A stretch of 64,000 bases of DNA, taken from positions 124,001 through 188,000 of the forward strand of contig NZ_CP051884.1 of assembly GCF_012931845.1 (NCBI RefSeq), written 5' to 3'. This DNA is from Cellulomonas taurus. Lineage in GTDB: Bacteria; Actinomycetota; Actinomycetes; Actinomycetales; Cellulomonadaceae. A model generated the notes under the pieces. It saw only the letters and a program-made list of their open reading frames with translations. It was not told the DNA's origin and ran no database searches. Positions 35,228 through 44,246 of the stretch are shown here, one piece after another. A program made the position numbers and the translations under genes. Within the stretch, counting starts at the first letter, position 1. Every line of letters starts with the position of its first letter.

Positions 35228-36529
35228 GTGACCGCCCAGCACTCGTTCCGCGACCTGCCGCCGCACCGCCTCCGCGAGCACGTGATCACCGTCCCGGTCG
35301 ACCACGCCGAGCCGTCCCGCTTCGGTAGCCTCCAGATCTTCGCCCGCGAGGTGGTGGACCCGGCCCGGGACAGCGAGGACCTGCCGCTGCTGCTGTTCCT
35401 GCAGGGTGGCCCCGGTGGCGCGAGCCCGCGGCCGGTCGCCGGGGGCTGGTGGAGCACCGCGCTGCGCACCCACCGGGTGGTGTTGCTGGACCAGCGGGGC
35501 ACCGGCCGGTCGACCCGGGTGGACGGACGCACGGTGTCCGCGATGGACCCGGCCACCGCGGCGGAGTACCTGGCCTGTTTCCGGGCGGATGCGATCGTCG
35601 AGGACGCCGAGCTGCTCCGGCACCGGATCTACGGTGGACGGCGCTGGTCCACCCTGGGCCAGTCCTACGGCGGGTTCTGCACCCTGACGTATCTGTCCCG
35701 GCGCCCCGAGGCGCTGACCGCCTGCTACGTCACCGGCGGGCTGCCCGGCATCACCGCCACCGCCGAGGACGTGTACGCCCGCACCTTCACCCGCCAGCAG
35801 GCGCGCAATCGGGCGTTCGCCCGGCGCTACCCGGAGGACCAGCGGCTGATCGAGGCGCTCGCGGACCGGCTGGCCGGGGCCGACGTCCGGCTGCCGAACG
35901 GTGACCGGCTGCACGTGGAGCGGCTGCGCACGCTGGGGATGTCCTTCGGGATGAGCACCGGGGTGGACGCCCTGCACTGGGCGCTCGATCTGATCGACCT
36001 GGACCGGGACGGCATCCCCTCGCCCGCCTTCCTGCAGTGGCTGCAGACCGAGACCGGCTTCGACGGCAATCCGCTGTACCTGCCGTTGCAGGAGGTGATC
36101 TACCACCAGGGCGAGCGGGCGGGTGGCTGGGCGGCCGAGCAGGAGCGGGACCGACGACCGGAGTTCGACGCGACGGCGCGGCCGCTGGCGCTGACCGGCG
36201 AGGCGGCTTTCCCGTGGATGTTCCGGGACATCGCCGCGCTGCGACCGTTCCAGGGGGCGGCCGAGCTGCTCGCTGCCCGCACCGAATGGCCGACGCTGTA
36301 CGACCCGGAACGGTTGGCGTCGAACGAGGTGCCGGTGGCGGCCGCGCAGTACCTCGACGACCCGTATGTCGACATCGAGCTCGCCCAGGACACCGCCGCC
36401 CGGGTCGGCAACACCCAGGTGTGGGCGACCAACGAGTACCTGCACGACGGGCTGCGGGTGGCCGGTGACGTGATCCTGCCCCGGCTGATCGACCTGGCCG
36501 CCGGTCGCTGGACGGTGACGGCCCCGTGA
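35228..36529 (+). CDS. Alpha/beta hydrolase, prolyl aminopeptidase-like (S33)
   Basis: 433 residues, cytoplasmic. S33 hallmarks: oxyanion loop GGPGG (60-64), DQRGTGRS (88-95) and nucleophile elbow GQSYGG with Ser146. Likely removes N-terminal proline from peptides. The long in-frame extension upstream overlaps the APH gene in antisense and is rejected; GTG at 35228 has a -10 element 6 nt upstream. Its stop overlaps the next start by 4 bp (GTGA). Confidence 0.9.
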   Translation: MTAQHSFRDLPPHRLREHVITVPVDHAEPSRFGSLQIFAREVVDPARDSEDLPLLLFLQGGPGGASPRPVAGGWWSTALRTHRVVLLDQRGTGRSTRVDGRTVSAMDPATAAEYLACFRADAIVEDAELLRHRIYGGRRWSTLGQSYGGFCTLTYLSRRPEALTACYVTGGLPGITATAEDVYARTFTRQQARNRAFARRYPEDQRLIEALADRLAGADVRLPNGDRLHVERLRTLGMSFGMSTGVDALHWALDLIDLDRDGIPSPAFLQWLQTETGFDGNPLYLPLQEVIYHQGERAGGWAAEQERDRRPEFDATARPLALTGEAAFPWMFRDIAALRPFQGAAELLAARTEWPTLYDPERLASNEVPVAAAQYLDDPYVDIELAQDTAARVGNTQVWATNEYLHDGLRVAGDVILPRLIDLAAGRWTVTAP

Positions 36530-38112
36530 GCTGGAACGACGACGACACCCCGTGGCGGCAGTCCGAGCGGCAGCGCAAGGCCGACGACCTGCTGGAGGAG
36601 TGGGTCGGCGAACCGGCCGCCCCGCCGACCAGCGCCTACCCGGCCGAGTGGCAGCAACCGCCGCTGGATGCCGCACCCCCGAAGCGCCCCGGCCGTCGCC
36701 GTCGGCGCCAGGAGGCCCGGGAGCGGAGTGCGGCCGGGACCGCCGACCAGGCGGTGGTGGTCCGCGAGGTGCGTCGCCCGCGCCAGGAGTTCCCGCTGCC
36801 GCCGGACGGCCCGCGGACGACCACCCGGGAACCGCGGGCCGGTTCGACGCCCCGACGGGCGACCCGCCCGACCACGCGGCGGTCCCCGGCCCGTCGGTCC
36901 CGGGGTTCCTGGGTCGGTGGCCTGATCGGCTTCGGCGTGGTGCTCGTGATCGCCATCGGCGGCGCGATCTCGAACTCCTCCGGTGGCGGTGGCGGCGGCG
37001 GGTCCAGCGACATCGCCGACATGGGGAACGACCTCTCGCCCTACGGTCTGCCGATCGAGCTCACCGACCTCGGCACCCTGCCCGCCGACCACGTCTTCAC
37101 CTTCCAGGGCGACCCGGACCTCTGGGACTCCGCGGTCGACGGCTGGCGCACCCCTGGCGAGATGCTCCGGGTCTACCTCGACCCCGCGCTGACCGTCCCC
37201 GCACCGGACGCCTGGGTGGGCCGGTACTACGAGGACGACACCGACTCGACGCTGCAGGTGTCCCCCTCCTACGACACCGTGCTCACCGAGTCCGGCAGTG
37301 ACGTGCAGATGGACCTCGCGGTGGGCGAGCGATGGGGGGCGGCGGCCGAGTACTACCTGGTGCAGCTCGCGGACCTGACCACCGGCGAACCCCTCGACAC
37401 CCTCCCGGTGCAGCGCTTCACCGTCGACGACCAGCGACCCCGGCCCGTGGTGACCAGCGCGGTCGACGACCAGGGCGTGCTGCACCTGGACTGGGAGCGG
37501 GTGGACGGCGCGGTGCGCTACGACGTGCTCGACCCGGCCGCCGGCTTCCGGTCGCTCGGCCAGGCACCCGACCTGAGCTGGACCTCCGACCTGGACGACA
37601 CCGACGACGGCTACCGGCAGAACGAATCGCTGAGCTGGTTGAGCGGCATCTCCGAGGACGCCCTGCAAGGCGCGCCGGATACCACCGGCGCACGGGAGGT
37701 CGGCGGCCTCGCGGTGTCGGCGGTGTTGCAGGGCGGCCGGGTCGCGGTCACCCCGGTGGACTCGTCGCTGCTGTCCCGGGTGCCCGCCCGGCAGGCGTCG
37801 ACGGCGTGGAGCCAGGAGGACCTCTACGGCACCTTCGACGCCGCCGAGCTGCCCGGCGCCCTGCCCTACGAGATGGCGGACGGATCGACCGCGCTGCTCC
37901 CGGTGACCTACGAGACGAACAGCATCGCGGAGATCTACAGCGGCATCTACGCGGTCCGGTACACCGTGCACGGCGCGCGGAGCACCGGCGCCGACCCGCT
38001 GCGGGTGAGCGCCACCAGCCTGAACGACGCCCAGCGCCTGGTCGGGCAACGGAACACCGCCCTGGACGCGGAGCGTGACCCGAACGGGCCGCCGACCCCG
38101 TACACGTACTGA
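36526..38112 (+). CDS. Membrane-anchored protein with large extracellular domain (528 aa)
   Basis: N-terminal ~127 residues are cytoplasmic, disordered, Arg/Pro-rich (including PGRRRRRQEARERS); one membrane helix at about 128-148 (WVGGLIGFGVVLVIAIGGAI); a seven-Gly linker at 153-159; then ~365 residues of beta-rich extracellular sequence with possible fibronectin-like segments (LDWERVDGAVRYDVLDP). No family recognised. GTG overlaps the aminopeptidase stop, so the two are translated together. Confidence 0.75.
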   Translation: MSWNDDDTPWRQSERQRKADDLLEEWVGEPAAPPTSAYPAEWQQPPLDAAPPKRPGRRRRRQEARERSAAGTADQAVVVREVRRPRQEFPLPPDGPRTTTREPRAGSTPRRATRPTTRRSPARRSRGSWVGGLIGFGVVLVIAIGGAISNSSGGGGGGGSSDIADMGNDLSPYGLPIELTDLGTLPADHVFTFQGDPDLWDSAVDGWRTPGEMLRVYLDPALTVPAPDAWVGRYYEDDTDSTLQVSPSYDTVLTESGSDVQMDLAVGERWGAAAEYYLVQLADLTTGEPLDTLPVQRFTVDDQRPRPVVTSAVDDQGVLHLDWERVDGAVRYDVLDPAAGFRSLGQAPDLSWTSDLDDTDDGYRQNESLSWLSGISEDALQGAPDTTGAREVGGLAVSAVLQGGRVAVTPVDSSLLSRVPARQASTAWSQEDLYGTFDAAELPGALPYEMADGSTALLPVTYETNSIAEIYSGIYAVRYTVHGARSTGADPLRVSATSLNDAQRLVGQRNTALDAERDPNGPPTPYTY

Positions 38113-38135
38113 GCGCGCCACGTCCGAGGGTCGCG

Positions 38136-38164
38136 GGGCCGCACCCGTGGGGCAGGTGCGGCCC
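38136..38164. terminator. Terminator hairpin between convergent genes
   Basis: Perfect 10-bp stem GGGCCGCACC / GGTGCGGCCC, 9-nt loop, between the 528-aa gene and the GH127 gene. Confidence 0.65.
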
Positions 38165-38171
38165 ACCGACC

Positions 38172-40061
38172 TCACCCGTGGGGCAGCCACACCCGCATCG
38201 TCGACGGCCCCCGGTTGCCCCACGCCTGATACGGCACCAGCGCCACGTCGCGCACCTCGCCCGGCGTGGTCTCGGCGGTCGCCCCGTACGGCCAGTCGCG
38301 CGCGGGCACCTGGTCCACCCGAGCCCGCACCAGCACCCGGCCGTCGGCGTCCCGCCGTGGGGAGTCAGCCGTGACCCGTGCGGTCGCCACGTCGGCACCG
38401 AGGTCGACGCTCTCCAGCGCGTAGACCAGCGGACCTGCCTCCACGGCGACCTGACCGCGCACCGCGTCCACCCGGGGGTCGGCGACCGTGAACCGGGGGT
38501 CCACCGGCAGGTCGAGGGTGACGGTCTCACCGGCGCGGGGTCCGGGGACGGTGCTGTACCCGGGGTCGACACCGAGTTGGGTGCCGTCGGCTCGGGTGAG
38601 GACCGCGCCGACGGCCCAGGACGGCACCCGGAGGGTGAGGGACCAGGCGTCGGGCGCGCTGACCGCCGACACCTCGATCCGGCCGTCGAGCGGGTAGCCG
38701 GTGGCGACGGTCAGGTGCAGGTCACCGGTGCGGATCGTGGCCGGTGCGTACTGGTGCAGCTGGATCCCGTGGTCGTCGGCGGTGGCGAGGTAGCTGCTGA
38801 GGGTGGCGACGGTCCGGGTGACGTTGGTCGGGCAGCAGGAGACGTGGAACCAGGGGGCGCGCAGCGAGGACGACGCGCGGGGGCTGGCGACGTCGGGGTC
38901 CGGCACGTCACCGGGCAGGCGCTGCTGCAGCGGGTTGGTGTAGAAGAACGCGGTGCCCTCGGCCGACGGCGACGCGGCGAGCACGTTGAACAGGGTGCGT
39001 TCGACGGCGTCGGCATGCCGGGGGTCGGCGGTCTGCAGCAGCAGGCGGTGGTTGGTCATCACCGAGGCGATTCCGGCGCAGGTCTCGGAGTACGACCGGT
39101 CCGGCGGCAGCTCCCAGTCCTGGCCGAAGGACTCGCCCTCGTGGTGGGCGCCCATGCCACCGGTCAGGTAGGTGCGCCGCGCCAGGGTGGTACGCACCTG
39201 GCGGGTGACGGCGTCCAGCAGCTCCTGGTCATCGTCCTCGACGGCCAGGTCGGCGGCGCCGGAGGCCAGGTACAGCGCCCGCACCGCGTGACCGCGCAGG
39301 ACCGTGGCCTCCCGGACCGGCTCGTCGTCCTGGAAGTAGGCCCGGCCGAACTCGATGTCCGCCAGCACCCCGTGCCCGCGCCGGTCGACGAACTGGCGCG
39401 CCTGGTCCAGGTAACGCCGCTCGCCGGTGACCCGGAACAGTTCGACCAGGGCGACCTCGATCTCCGGGTGGCCGCAGACCCGCTGGTCGCCGTCGGGGCC
39501 GAACACCCCGCACACGTGGTCGGCAACCCGGAGGACCACCCGCACCAGCGGATCGGCCGACCAGTCGTCGACGGTCCGCGCCCGGGCCACCCCCGCCTGG
39601 ATCAGGTGGCCGGCGCAGTAGAGCTCATGGCCCCACTCCAGGTCGGACCACCGTTCACCCTGGCCGGGCCGGCCGAACATGGTGTTGAGGTAGCCGTCCG
39701 GCTCCTGCGCGGCGGCGATCCGGGCGGTGAGGGCGAGCAGCCGGGACTCCAGCTCCGGGTCGCCGGTGCGTCCGACCTCCCAGGCCATCGCCTCCAGCAG
39801 CTTGTAGATCTCCGAGTCGGAGAACTCCCGGCCTCGGCGGTCGGCGGGCAGTCGTCCGTCGACCGCGGCGTCGAAGTTCCCGGACCAGCCGAGGGTCTCG
39901 ATCCAGCGCTCGCAGTGGTCGATCATCGTGCGGGCGTTGCGGTCCTGGAGGTCGGCCCAGAAGCCACCGGTGATCCGGACCTGGTCGAGGCCGAGCGGCT
40001 GCCACCGGGCGCGGGACGGGACGACGGGGCGACCGCTCTGGGCGGTGGGGGACAGGCTCAT
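38172..40061 (-). CDS. Beta-L-arabinofuranosidase, glycoside hydrolase family 127
   Basis: 629-residue cytoplasmic glycosidase. GH127 features: WGHELYCAGHLIQAG and the zinc/nucleophile cluster, with E326 and C328 in YSETCAG and C409-C410 in SCCPTN. These match Glu338, Cys340, Cys417 (nucleophile) and Cys418 of HypBA1. It would release L-arabinofuranose from beta-linked arabino-oligosaccharides such as those on hydroxyproline-rich plant glycoproteins. ATG with GGGAG upstream. Last gene of a solute-binding protein / permease / permease / hydrolase operon, so the oligosaccharide is imported first and cut inside. Confidence 0.92.
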   Translation of the reverse strand: MSLSPTAQSGRPVVPSRARWQPLGLDQVRITGGFWADLQDRNARTMIDHCERWIETLGWSGNFDAAVDGRLPADRRGREFSDSEIYKLLEAMAWEVGRTGDPELESRLLALTARIAAAQEPDGYLNTMFGRPGQGERWSDLEWGHELYCAGHLIQAGVARARTVDDWSADPLVRVVLRVADHVCGVFGPDGDQRVCGHPEIEVALVELFRVTGERRYLDQARQFVDRRGHGVLADIEFGRAYFQDDEPVREATVLRGHAVRALYLASGAADLAVEDDDQELLDAVTRQVRTTLARRTYLTGGMGAHHEGESFGQDWELPPDRSYSETCAGIASVMTNHRLLLQTADPRHADAVERTLFNVLAASPSAEGTAFFYTNPLQQRLPGDVPDPDVASPRASSSLRAPWFHVSCCPTNVTRTVATLSSYLATADDHGIQLHQYAPATIRTGDLHLTVATGYPLDGRIEVSAVSAPDAWSLTLRVPSWAVGAVLTRADGTQLGVDPGYSTVPGPRAGETVTLDLPVDPRFTVADPRVDAVRGQVAVEAGPLVYALESVDLGADVATARVTADSPRRDADGRVLVRARVDQVPARDWPYGATAETTPGEVRDVALVPYQAWGNRGPSTMRVWLPHG

Positions 40062-40075
40062 GGGGAACTCCCGGT

Positions 40076-40891
40076 TCACTTGACCGCGCCGACGGTGAGG
40101 CCGTCGCGCAGCAGTCGGTAACTGGCGGAGAAGACGATCAGGATCGGGATCGAGGTGAGCACGGCGAGGGCCATCAGGCCGGGCCAGTTGATCCCGAAGG
40201 CGCTGACCTGCTGGGCGAGGAGCGCCGACAGCGGGTACTTGCCGGGGGTGAGGTAGAAGTTCACCGCGTACAGGAACTCGCCCCAGGCCAGCAGGAAGGT
40301 CAGGGTGCCGACGGTGGCGACACCGTTGCGGGCGACCGGCAGTACCACCGACGCGAAGGTGCGCAGCATCCCGGCGCCGTCGATGGACGCCGCCTCCTCC
40401 AGCTGCGGCGGCACCGCGCGGAAGAACGGGCGCAGCAGCAGGGTGGCGAAGGGGGTGAGCAGGGCGGTGTCGGCCAGGATCACCGAGGCCGTGGTGTCCA
40501 GCAGCCGCCAGCCGCTGAACGTCTGGAACAGCGGGATGACCGTGGCGGTCTGCGGCATCATCTGCAGCACGATCAGCAGGCCGAGTCCGACGGTGGGCAG
40601 CCAGCCCCGGGTGCGGGCCAGGCCGTAGGCCGCCGGGATCGCGATCAGCAGCACCAGGATGGCTGTGCAGCTGGCGATGATCACCGATTGACCCAGCGCC
40701 TGGAACAGGGTGGCGTCCATGGCCTCCACGTAGGCGGTGGTGACCGGGCGGAACAGGAACGTCCGGGACGGGTCGAAGACGTCGCCGCTGGCCTTGAAGC
40801 TGGTCAGCACGATCCACAGGATCGGGATGCCGTACATGGCGGTGAGCAGGATCTTGCCCAGCACCGCCACCAGGCCTGCCTTGGGGGTCAC
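40076..40891 (-). CDS. Carbohydrate ABC transporter permease (MalG type)
   Basis: 271 residues, six membrane helices; the EAA loop reads EEAASIDGAGMLRTF and contacts the ATPase. GTG start overlaps the stop of the upstream permease gene (GTGA). No ATPase gene is in the locus, so it must share a multi-sugar ATPase (MsiK-like) encoded elsewhere, as is usual in Actinobacteria. Confidence 0.95.
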   Translation of the reverse strand: MTPKAGLVAVLGKILLTAMYGIPILWIVLTSFKASGDVFDPSRTFLFRPVTTAYVEAMDATLFQALGQSVIIASCTAILVLLIAIPAAYGLARTRGWLPTVGLGLLIVLQMMPQTATVIPLFQTFSGWRLLDTTASVILADTALLTPFATLLLRPFFRAVPPQLEEAASIDGAGMLRTFASVVLPVARNGVATVGTLTFLLAWGEFLYAVNFYLTPGKYPLSALLAQQVSAFGINWPGLMALAVLTSIPILIVFSASYRLLRDGLTVGAVK

Positions 40892-41757
40892 GAGTCCGCC
40901 TCCTCACGTCGGATCGAGCGGGCGTAGAGCACTGCCAGGACCAGGACGCCGACCACGGCGACCACCGACGTCGCGGCGCCGAGTCCGTAGTCGTAGCGGA
41001 CGAACGCCTGCAGATAGCCCAGGAACGGCAGGGTGTTGGTGGCGGTGCCGGGTCCGCCGTAGGTCATCACGTAGATGAAGTCGAAGCTCCGGAAGCCGTA
41101 GACCAGGGTCAGGATCAGCAGCACCAGGCTGGTCGGGCGCACCGACGGGATCATGATGTGCCGGATCTGCTGCCACTTGGTCGCGCCGTCGAGCTGCGCC
41201 GCCTCGAAGACCTCGGGGTCGATGGTCATCAGCGCCGCGCGGTAGACCAGGGTGTTGAACGGGATCACCGCGAAGGAGTTGACGAAGGCGACCGCGAACA
41301 GCGCCCAGTACTGGTCGTAGAGGAACGGGACCGGGGTGTCGCGCAGGCCGATTCCGGTCAGCACGGTGTTGAACAGGCCGTTGTCGTTGAGCAGGAACTT
41401 CCAGACCGAGCCGTTGACGACCGGTGGCAGTGCCCACACGAAGACCATCAGCGCCAGCAGCGCCCCGGACCACCAGCCCTGGGTGCGCAGCGCGACCGCC
41501 GCCCCGAAGCCGACCACCATGCCCAGCACGGTGACGATCACGACGAAGACCACGGTGCGGCCGAGTGCGGCGCCGGTCTCACCGGAGTCCAGGCCGCGTT
41601 GCAGGTTGTCCAGCCCGGTGAACACCCAGTCGGCGTTCAGGGTCGCCGAGGTGACGGCGCTGACGCTCATCCGGATCAGCTGGATCAGGGGATAGATGCT
41701 GAACAGGCCGAGGAAGACGGCGGCGGGCAGCAGGAACAGGAGTCGGCGTTGTGCCAT
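40888..41757 (-). CDS. Carbohydrate ABC transporter permease (MalF type)
   Basis: 289 residues, six membrane helices starting FLLPAAVFLGLFSIYPLIQ; EAA loop FEAAQLDGATKWQQIRHI. Forms the channel with the MalG-type permease that follows. Located between the binding-protein gene (62 bp gap) and that permease. Confidence 0.95.
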   Translation of the reverse strand: MAQRRLLFLLPAAVFLGLFSIYPLIQLIRMSVSAVTSATLNADWVFTGLDNLQRGLDSGETGAALGRTVVFVVIVTVLGMVVGFGAAVALRTQGWWSGALLALMVFVWALPPVVNGSVWKFLLNDNGLFNTVLTGIGLRDTPVPFLYDQYWALFAVAFVNSFAVIPFNTLVYRAALMTIDPEVFEAAQLDGATKWQQIRHIMIPSVRPTSLVLLILTLVYGFRSFDFIYVMTYGGPGTATNTLPFLGYLQAFVRYDYGLGAATSVVAVVGVLVLAVLYARSIRREEADS

Positions 41758-41819
41758 CGGGAGACCTCACGGGTCCGGGGTCCGGGGTCGACGACCTGCG
41801 CCGACCCCGGACCGTGTGG

Positions 41820-43079
41820 TCAGTCCAGCAGGCCGGAGAGGGTGTCGACGGCGGAGGTGGCGGCGTCGTCGGCCGACTTCTGGCGACCGATCACCGCGCT
41901 CCAGGCCTGGCCGACGGTGAGCTGGACGTCGGCCACGGACTCCGGCGGGATGACCCCATCGGGGTAGTTGGCCCCGAAGTCGGCGATGGTGGTCGCGAAC
42001 GGCTCCAGCAGGGCGTTGCCGGTGACCGAGGCGTCCTGGGCGGCGTCGGTGCGCGACGGGATGGAACCGACCAGCTCGGGGGCGAGCAGCTGCCCGTCCT
42101 TGTCGAGGTAGGTGCTGGTCAGGTAGTCCCAGGCCAGCTCCGGGTTCTTGGCGTGGGCGCCGATGCCCTCACCCTCACCGCCGAGGTAGACCTTGCCGGT
42201 GTCGCCGAGCGGGAGCGGGGCGACGCCGTACTCGAAGTTCGCATCCGACTCGGCGGTGCCGAGCTGCCAGTTCCCGTTCGCGGCGAAGGCGGTCTTCCCG
42301 GCGGCGAACTGCTGGAAGGGCACCGTCTGGTCCCAGGTGACGGCCTCCTGGGTCAGCCAGCCGTTGTCCACCCAGGTGCCGACCCGGGACAGTCCGGCGG
42401 CGAGGTCGTCGGCCTGCGGGTCGGCGTAGTCGAAGCCCGCGTCGGTGATCCACGGGTAGGCCTGCCATTCGCCCTGCGACTGCGGGAGGCCGGACAGGGT
42501 GATCCCCGCGTACCCGGCGTCCTTGGCGGCGGCCATCGCCGACTCCAGCTCGTCCATCGTGGTGGGCGGCTCGACGCCGATCTCGGCCAGGATGTCGGCG
42601 TTGTACCAGAGGCCGAGCAGGTTGACGTAGCCCTGGACGGCGTAGGTGGTGCCGTCGACCTGGTGGATCACCGAGTCCGGGAACTGGTCGGCGTCGGCGA
42701 AGTCCGCCCACTGGTCGTCCAGCGGGGCCAGGACGTCGGCCAGTGCCAGCGTGGAGGCCTCGGCGCCGTTGAACACCACCACGTCCGGGCCGGTCCCGGC
42801 GCCCGCGGCGGAGACCAGCTTGGAGTTCAGCTGGTCGTAGGGGACGTAGACGTTCTCCACCGTGGCGCCGTCGTGCTCGGACTCGAATCGGTCCTTGTAG
42901 GCGTCCATCAGGGCGACCTGGTTCGGGTCGGAGAAGTAGTGCCAGACGGTGACGGTGTCGCCACCGGAGCTGGTGTCGTCGGAGGATCCGCCGCCGGCGG
43001 AGGTGCCGCCGGAGCAGGCGGCCAGTCCCAGGGCGGTCGCGGCGGCCAGGGCGATCAGGGGAATGCGTCGAGTGGTCAT
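41820..43079 (-). CDS. Extracellular sugar-binding lipoprotein
   Basis: 419 residues. Lipoprotein signal with GLAAC, Cys22, then a Gly/Ser linker and a family-1 (MalE-like) binding fold (VWHYFSDPNQ, YVPYDQLNSKLVSAAGAGTGPD in pieces, NGAEASTLA, FAAGKTAFAANGNWQLG). Captures the oligosaccharide outside the membrane for the two permeases. ATG at 43079 with GAGGAG 9 nt upstream; a 25-residue upstream extension is rejected because it crosses the operator. First gene of the operon and directly controlled by the operator upstream. Confidence 0.95.
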   Translation of the reverse strand: MTTRRIPLIALAAATALGLAACSGGTSAGGGSSDDTSSGGDTVTVWHYFSDPNQVALMDAYKDRFESEHDGATVENVYVPYDQLNSKLVSAAGAGTGPDVVVFNGAEASTLALADVLAPLDDQWADFADADQFPDSVIHQVDGTTYAVQGYVNLLGLWYNADILAEIGVEPPTTMDELESAMAAAKDAGYAGITLSGLPQSQGEWQAYPWITDAGFDYADPQADDLAAGLSRVGTWVDNGWLTQEAVTWDQTVPFQQFAAGKTAFAANGNWQLGTAESDANFEYGVAPLPLGDTGKVYLGGEGEGIGAHAKNPELAWDYLTSTYLDKDGQLLAPELVGSIPSRTDAAQDASVTGNALLEPFATTIADFGANYPDGVIPPESVADVQLTVGQAWSAVIGRQKSADDAATSAVDTLSGLLD

Positions 43080-43128
43080 GCCAACCGTGCTCCTCATCGA
43101 GTCGGGTGGTGCAGGGGACGAAACTGGT

Positions 43129-43142
43129 CGAAACCGGTTTCG
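43129..43142. promoter_or_regulatory. LacI-type operator
   Basis: Perfect 14-bp palindrome CGAAACCGGTTTCG with the central CG of LacI/GalR-family sites. It begins 2 bp downstream of the -10 of the sugar operon, so repressor binding would cover the transcription start. Confidence 0.85.
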
Positions 43143-43144
43143 GG

Positions 43145-43173
43145 AACGTAGCATCGGGCCATGGGGGCGTCAA
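43145..43173 (-). promoter_or_regulatory. Promoter of the sugar-uptake operon
   Basis: On the minus strand TTGACG (43168-43173), 17-bp spacer, TACGTT (43145-43150). Near-consensus, with the operator immediately downstream. Confidence 0.8.
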
Positions 43174-43186
43174 CGCTACGATCCAG

Positions 43187-43206
43187 CCGTCACCTTTTCG
43201 TGACGG
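43187..43206. promoter_or_regulatory. Inverted repeat in the lacI leader
   Basis: CCGTCAC / GTGACGG with a 6-nt centre, between a possible lacI -10 (TACGAT, 43177-43182) and its ribosome binding site. May be a leader hairpin or a second binding site. Confidence 0.4.
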
Positions 43207-43222
43207 AGAGGCAGGGGGACAG

Positions 43223-44218
43223 GTGAGCACTCGGCAGGTCACGCTCCGCGATGTGGCGCAGGTGGCGGGGGTCTCCGTGGCGACCGCGTCCAAGGCGATC
43301 AACGGCAAGGCCGAGGTGCACCCCGACACCCGCGAACGGGTGCTGGAGGTCGCCCGGCGGCTGTCCTTCACCCCCAACGCGCTGGCCCGGGCGATCCTGG
43401 AGGGCCACACCGGCACCGTCGGGCTGCTCACCCACGACCTGGTCGGCCGGTTCTCGCTGCCGATCCTGATGGGGGCCGAGGACGCGTTCGCCGGGCGGAC
43501 CAGCGTCCTGCTCTGCGACTCCCGGGGCGACGCCATCCGCGAGCAGCACCACCTGAGCACCCTGCTCGCCCGCCGGGTGGACGGGCTGATCGTGGTCGGC
43601 TCCCAGACCGACGCCCGCCCCTCGCTCGGCCACGAGGTCCCGGTGCCGGTGGTCTACGTGTACGCCCCCTCCGAGGACGAGGCCGACGCGTCCGTGGTGC
43701 CGGACAACGTCACCGCCGGACGACTGGCCGTCGAGCACCTGATCGCGACCGGTCGACGCCGGATCGCGCACATCTCCGGTGATGTCAGCTACGCCGCCGC
43801 CACCGACCGCGCACGCGGGGCGGACGCGACGCTCGCGGATCACGACCTGGCCCCCGCCGGTGCCGTGCGGTACGGCTCCTGGTCGGAGGCGTGGGGGCGC
43901 ACCGCGACCCCGGCCCTGCTGGACGAGGCCGAGGTGGACGCGATCGTCTGCGGTTCGGACCAGATCGCGCGCGGGGTGCTGGACGCGCTGCGGGACCGCG
44001 GGGTGCGGGTGCCCGAGGACATCGCCGTCATCGGTTTCGACAACTGGGAGCCGATGACCGCCGGTGCCCGGCCAGGGCTGACCACGGTGGACATGAACTT
44101 CCAGCAGATGGGCCGGCGGGCCGCCGAACGGCTGGCCGAGGCCGTCCGCGGCGAGGTCACGCCGGGCATCGAGGCGGTCATGCCGCGCGTCGTGGTCCGG
44201 GGCTCCACGATCGCGTGA
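43223..44218 (+). CDS. LacI-family transcriptional repressor
   Basis: 331 residues. N-terminal LacI DNA-binding region TLRDVAQVAGVSVATASKAING plus hinge helix (LARAILEG), then a periplasmic-binding-like effector domain (DRARGADATL, DAIVCGSDQIARG, IAVIGFDNWEP). GTG at 43223 with AGGGGG 5 nt upstream. Divergent from the sugar operon; almost certainly binds the perfect palindrome at 43129-43142 and releases it on an arabinose-containing inducer. Confidence 0.95.
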   Translation: MSTRQVTLRDVAQVAGVSVATASKAINGKAEVHPDTRERVLEVARRLSFTPNALARAILEGHTGTVGLLTHDLVGRFSLPILMGAEDAFAGRTSVLLCDSRGDAIREQHHLSTLLARRVDGLIVVGSQTDARPSLGHEVPVPVVYVYAPSEDEADASVVPDNVTAGRLAVEHLIATGRRRIAHISGDVSYAAATDRARGADATLADHDLAPAGAVRYGSWSEAWGRTATPALLDEAEVDAIVCGSDQIARGVLDALRDRGVRVPEDIAVIGFDNWEPMTAGARPGLTTVDMNFQQMGRRAAERLAEAVRGEVTPGIEAVMPRVVVRGSTIA

Positions 44219-44234
44219 ACCGAGGGGTCGCCCC

Positions 44235-44240
44235 TACCCT
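44235..44240 (+). promoter_or_regulatory. -10 element for leaderless POT transporter transcript
   Basis: TACCCT, 6 nt before the GTG at 44247; only 28 bp separate lacI and this gene. Confidence 0.4.
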
Positions 44241-44246
44241 CAACGG

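Noticed and set aside
38172..40907. 911-codon minus-strand frame joining the permease region to GH127
   Set aside because: The extra N-terminal part is an alternate frame of the permease gene; GH127 has its own ATG with GGGAG at 40061.
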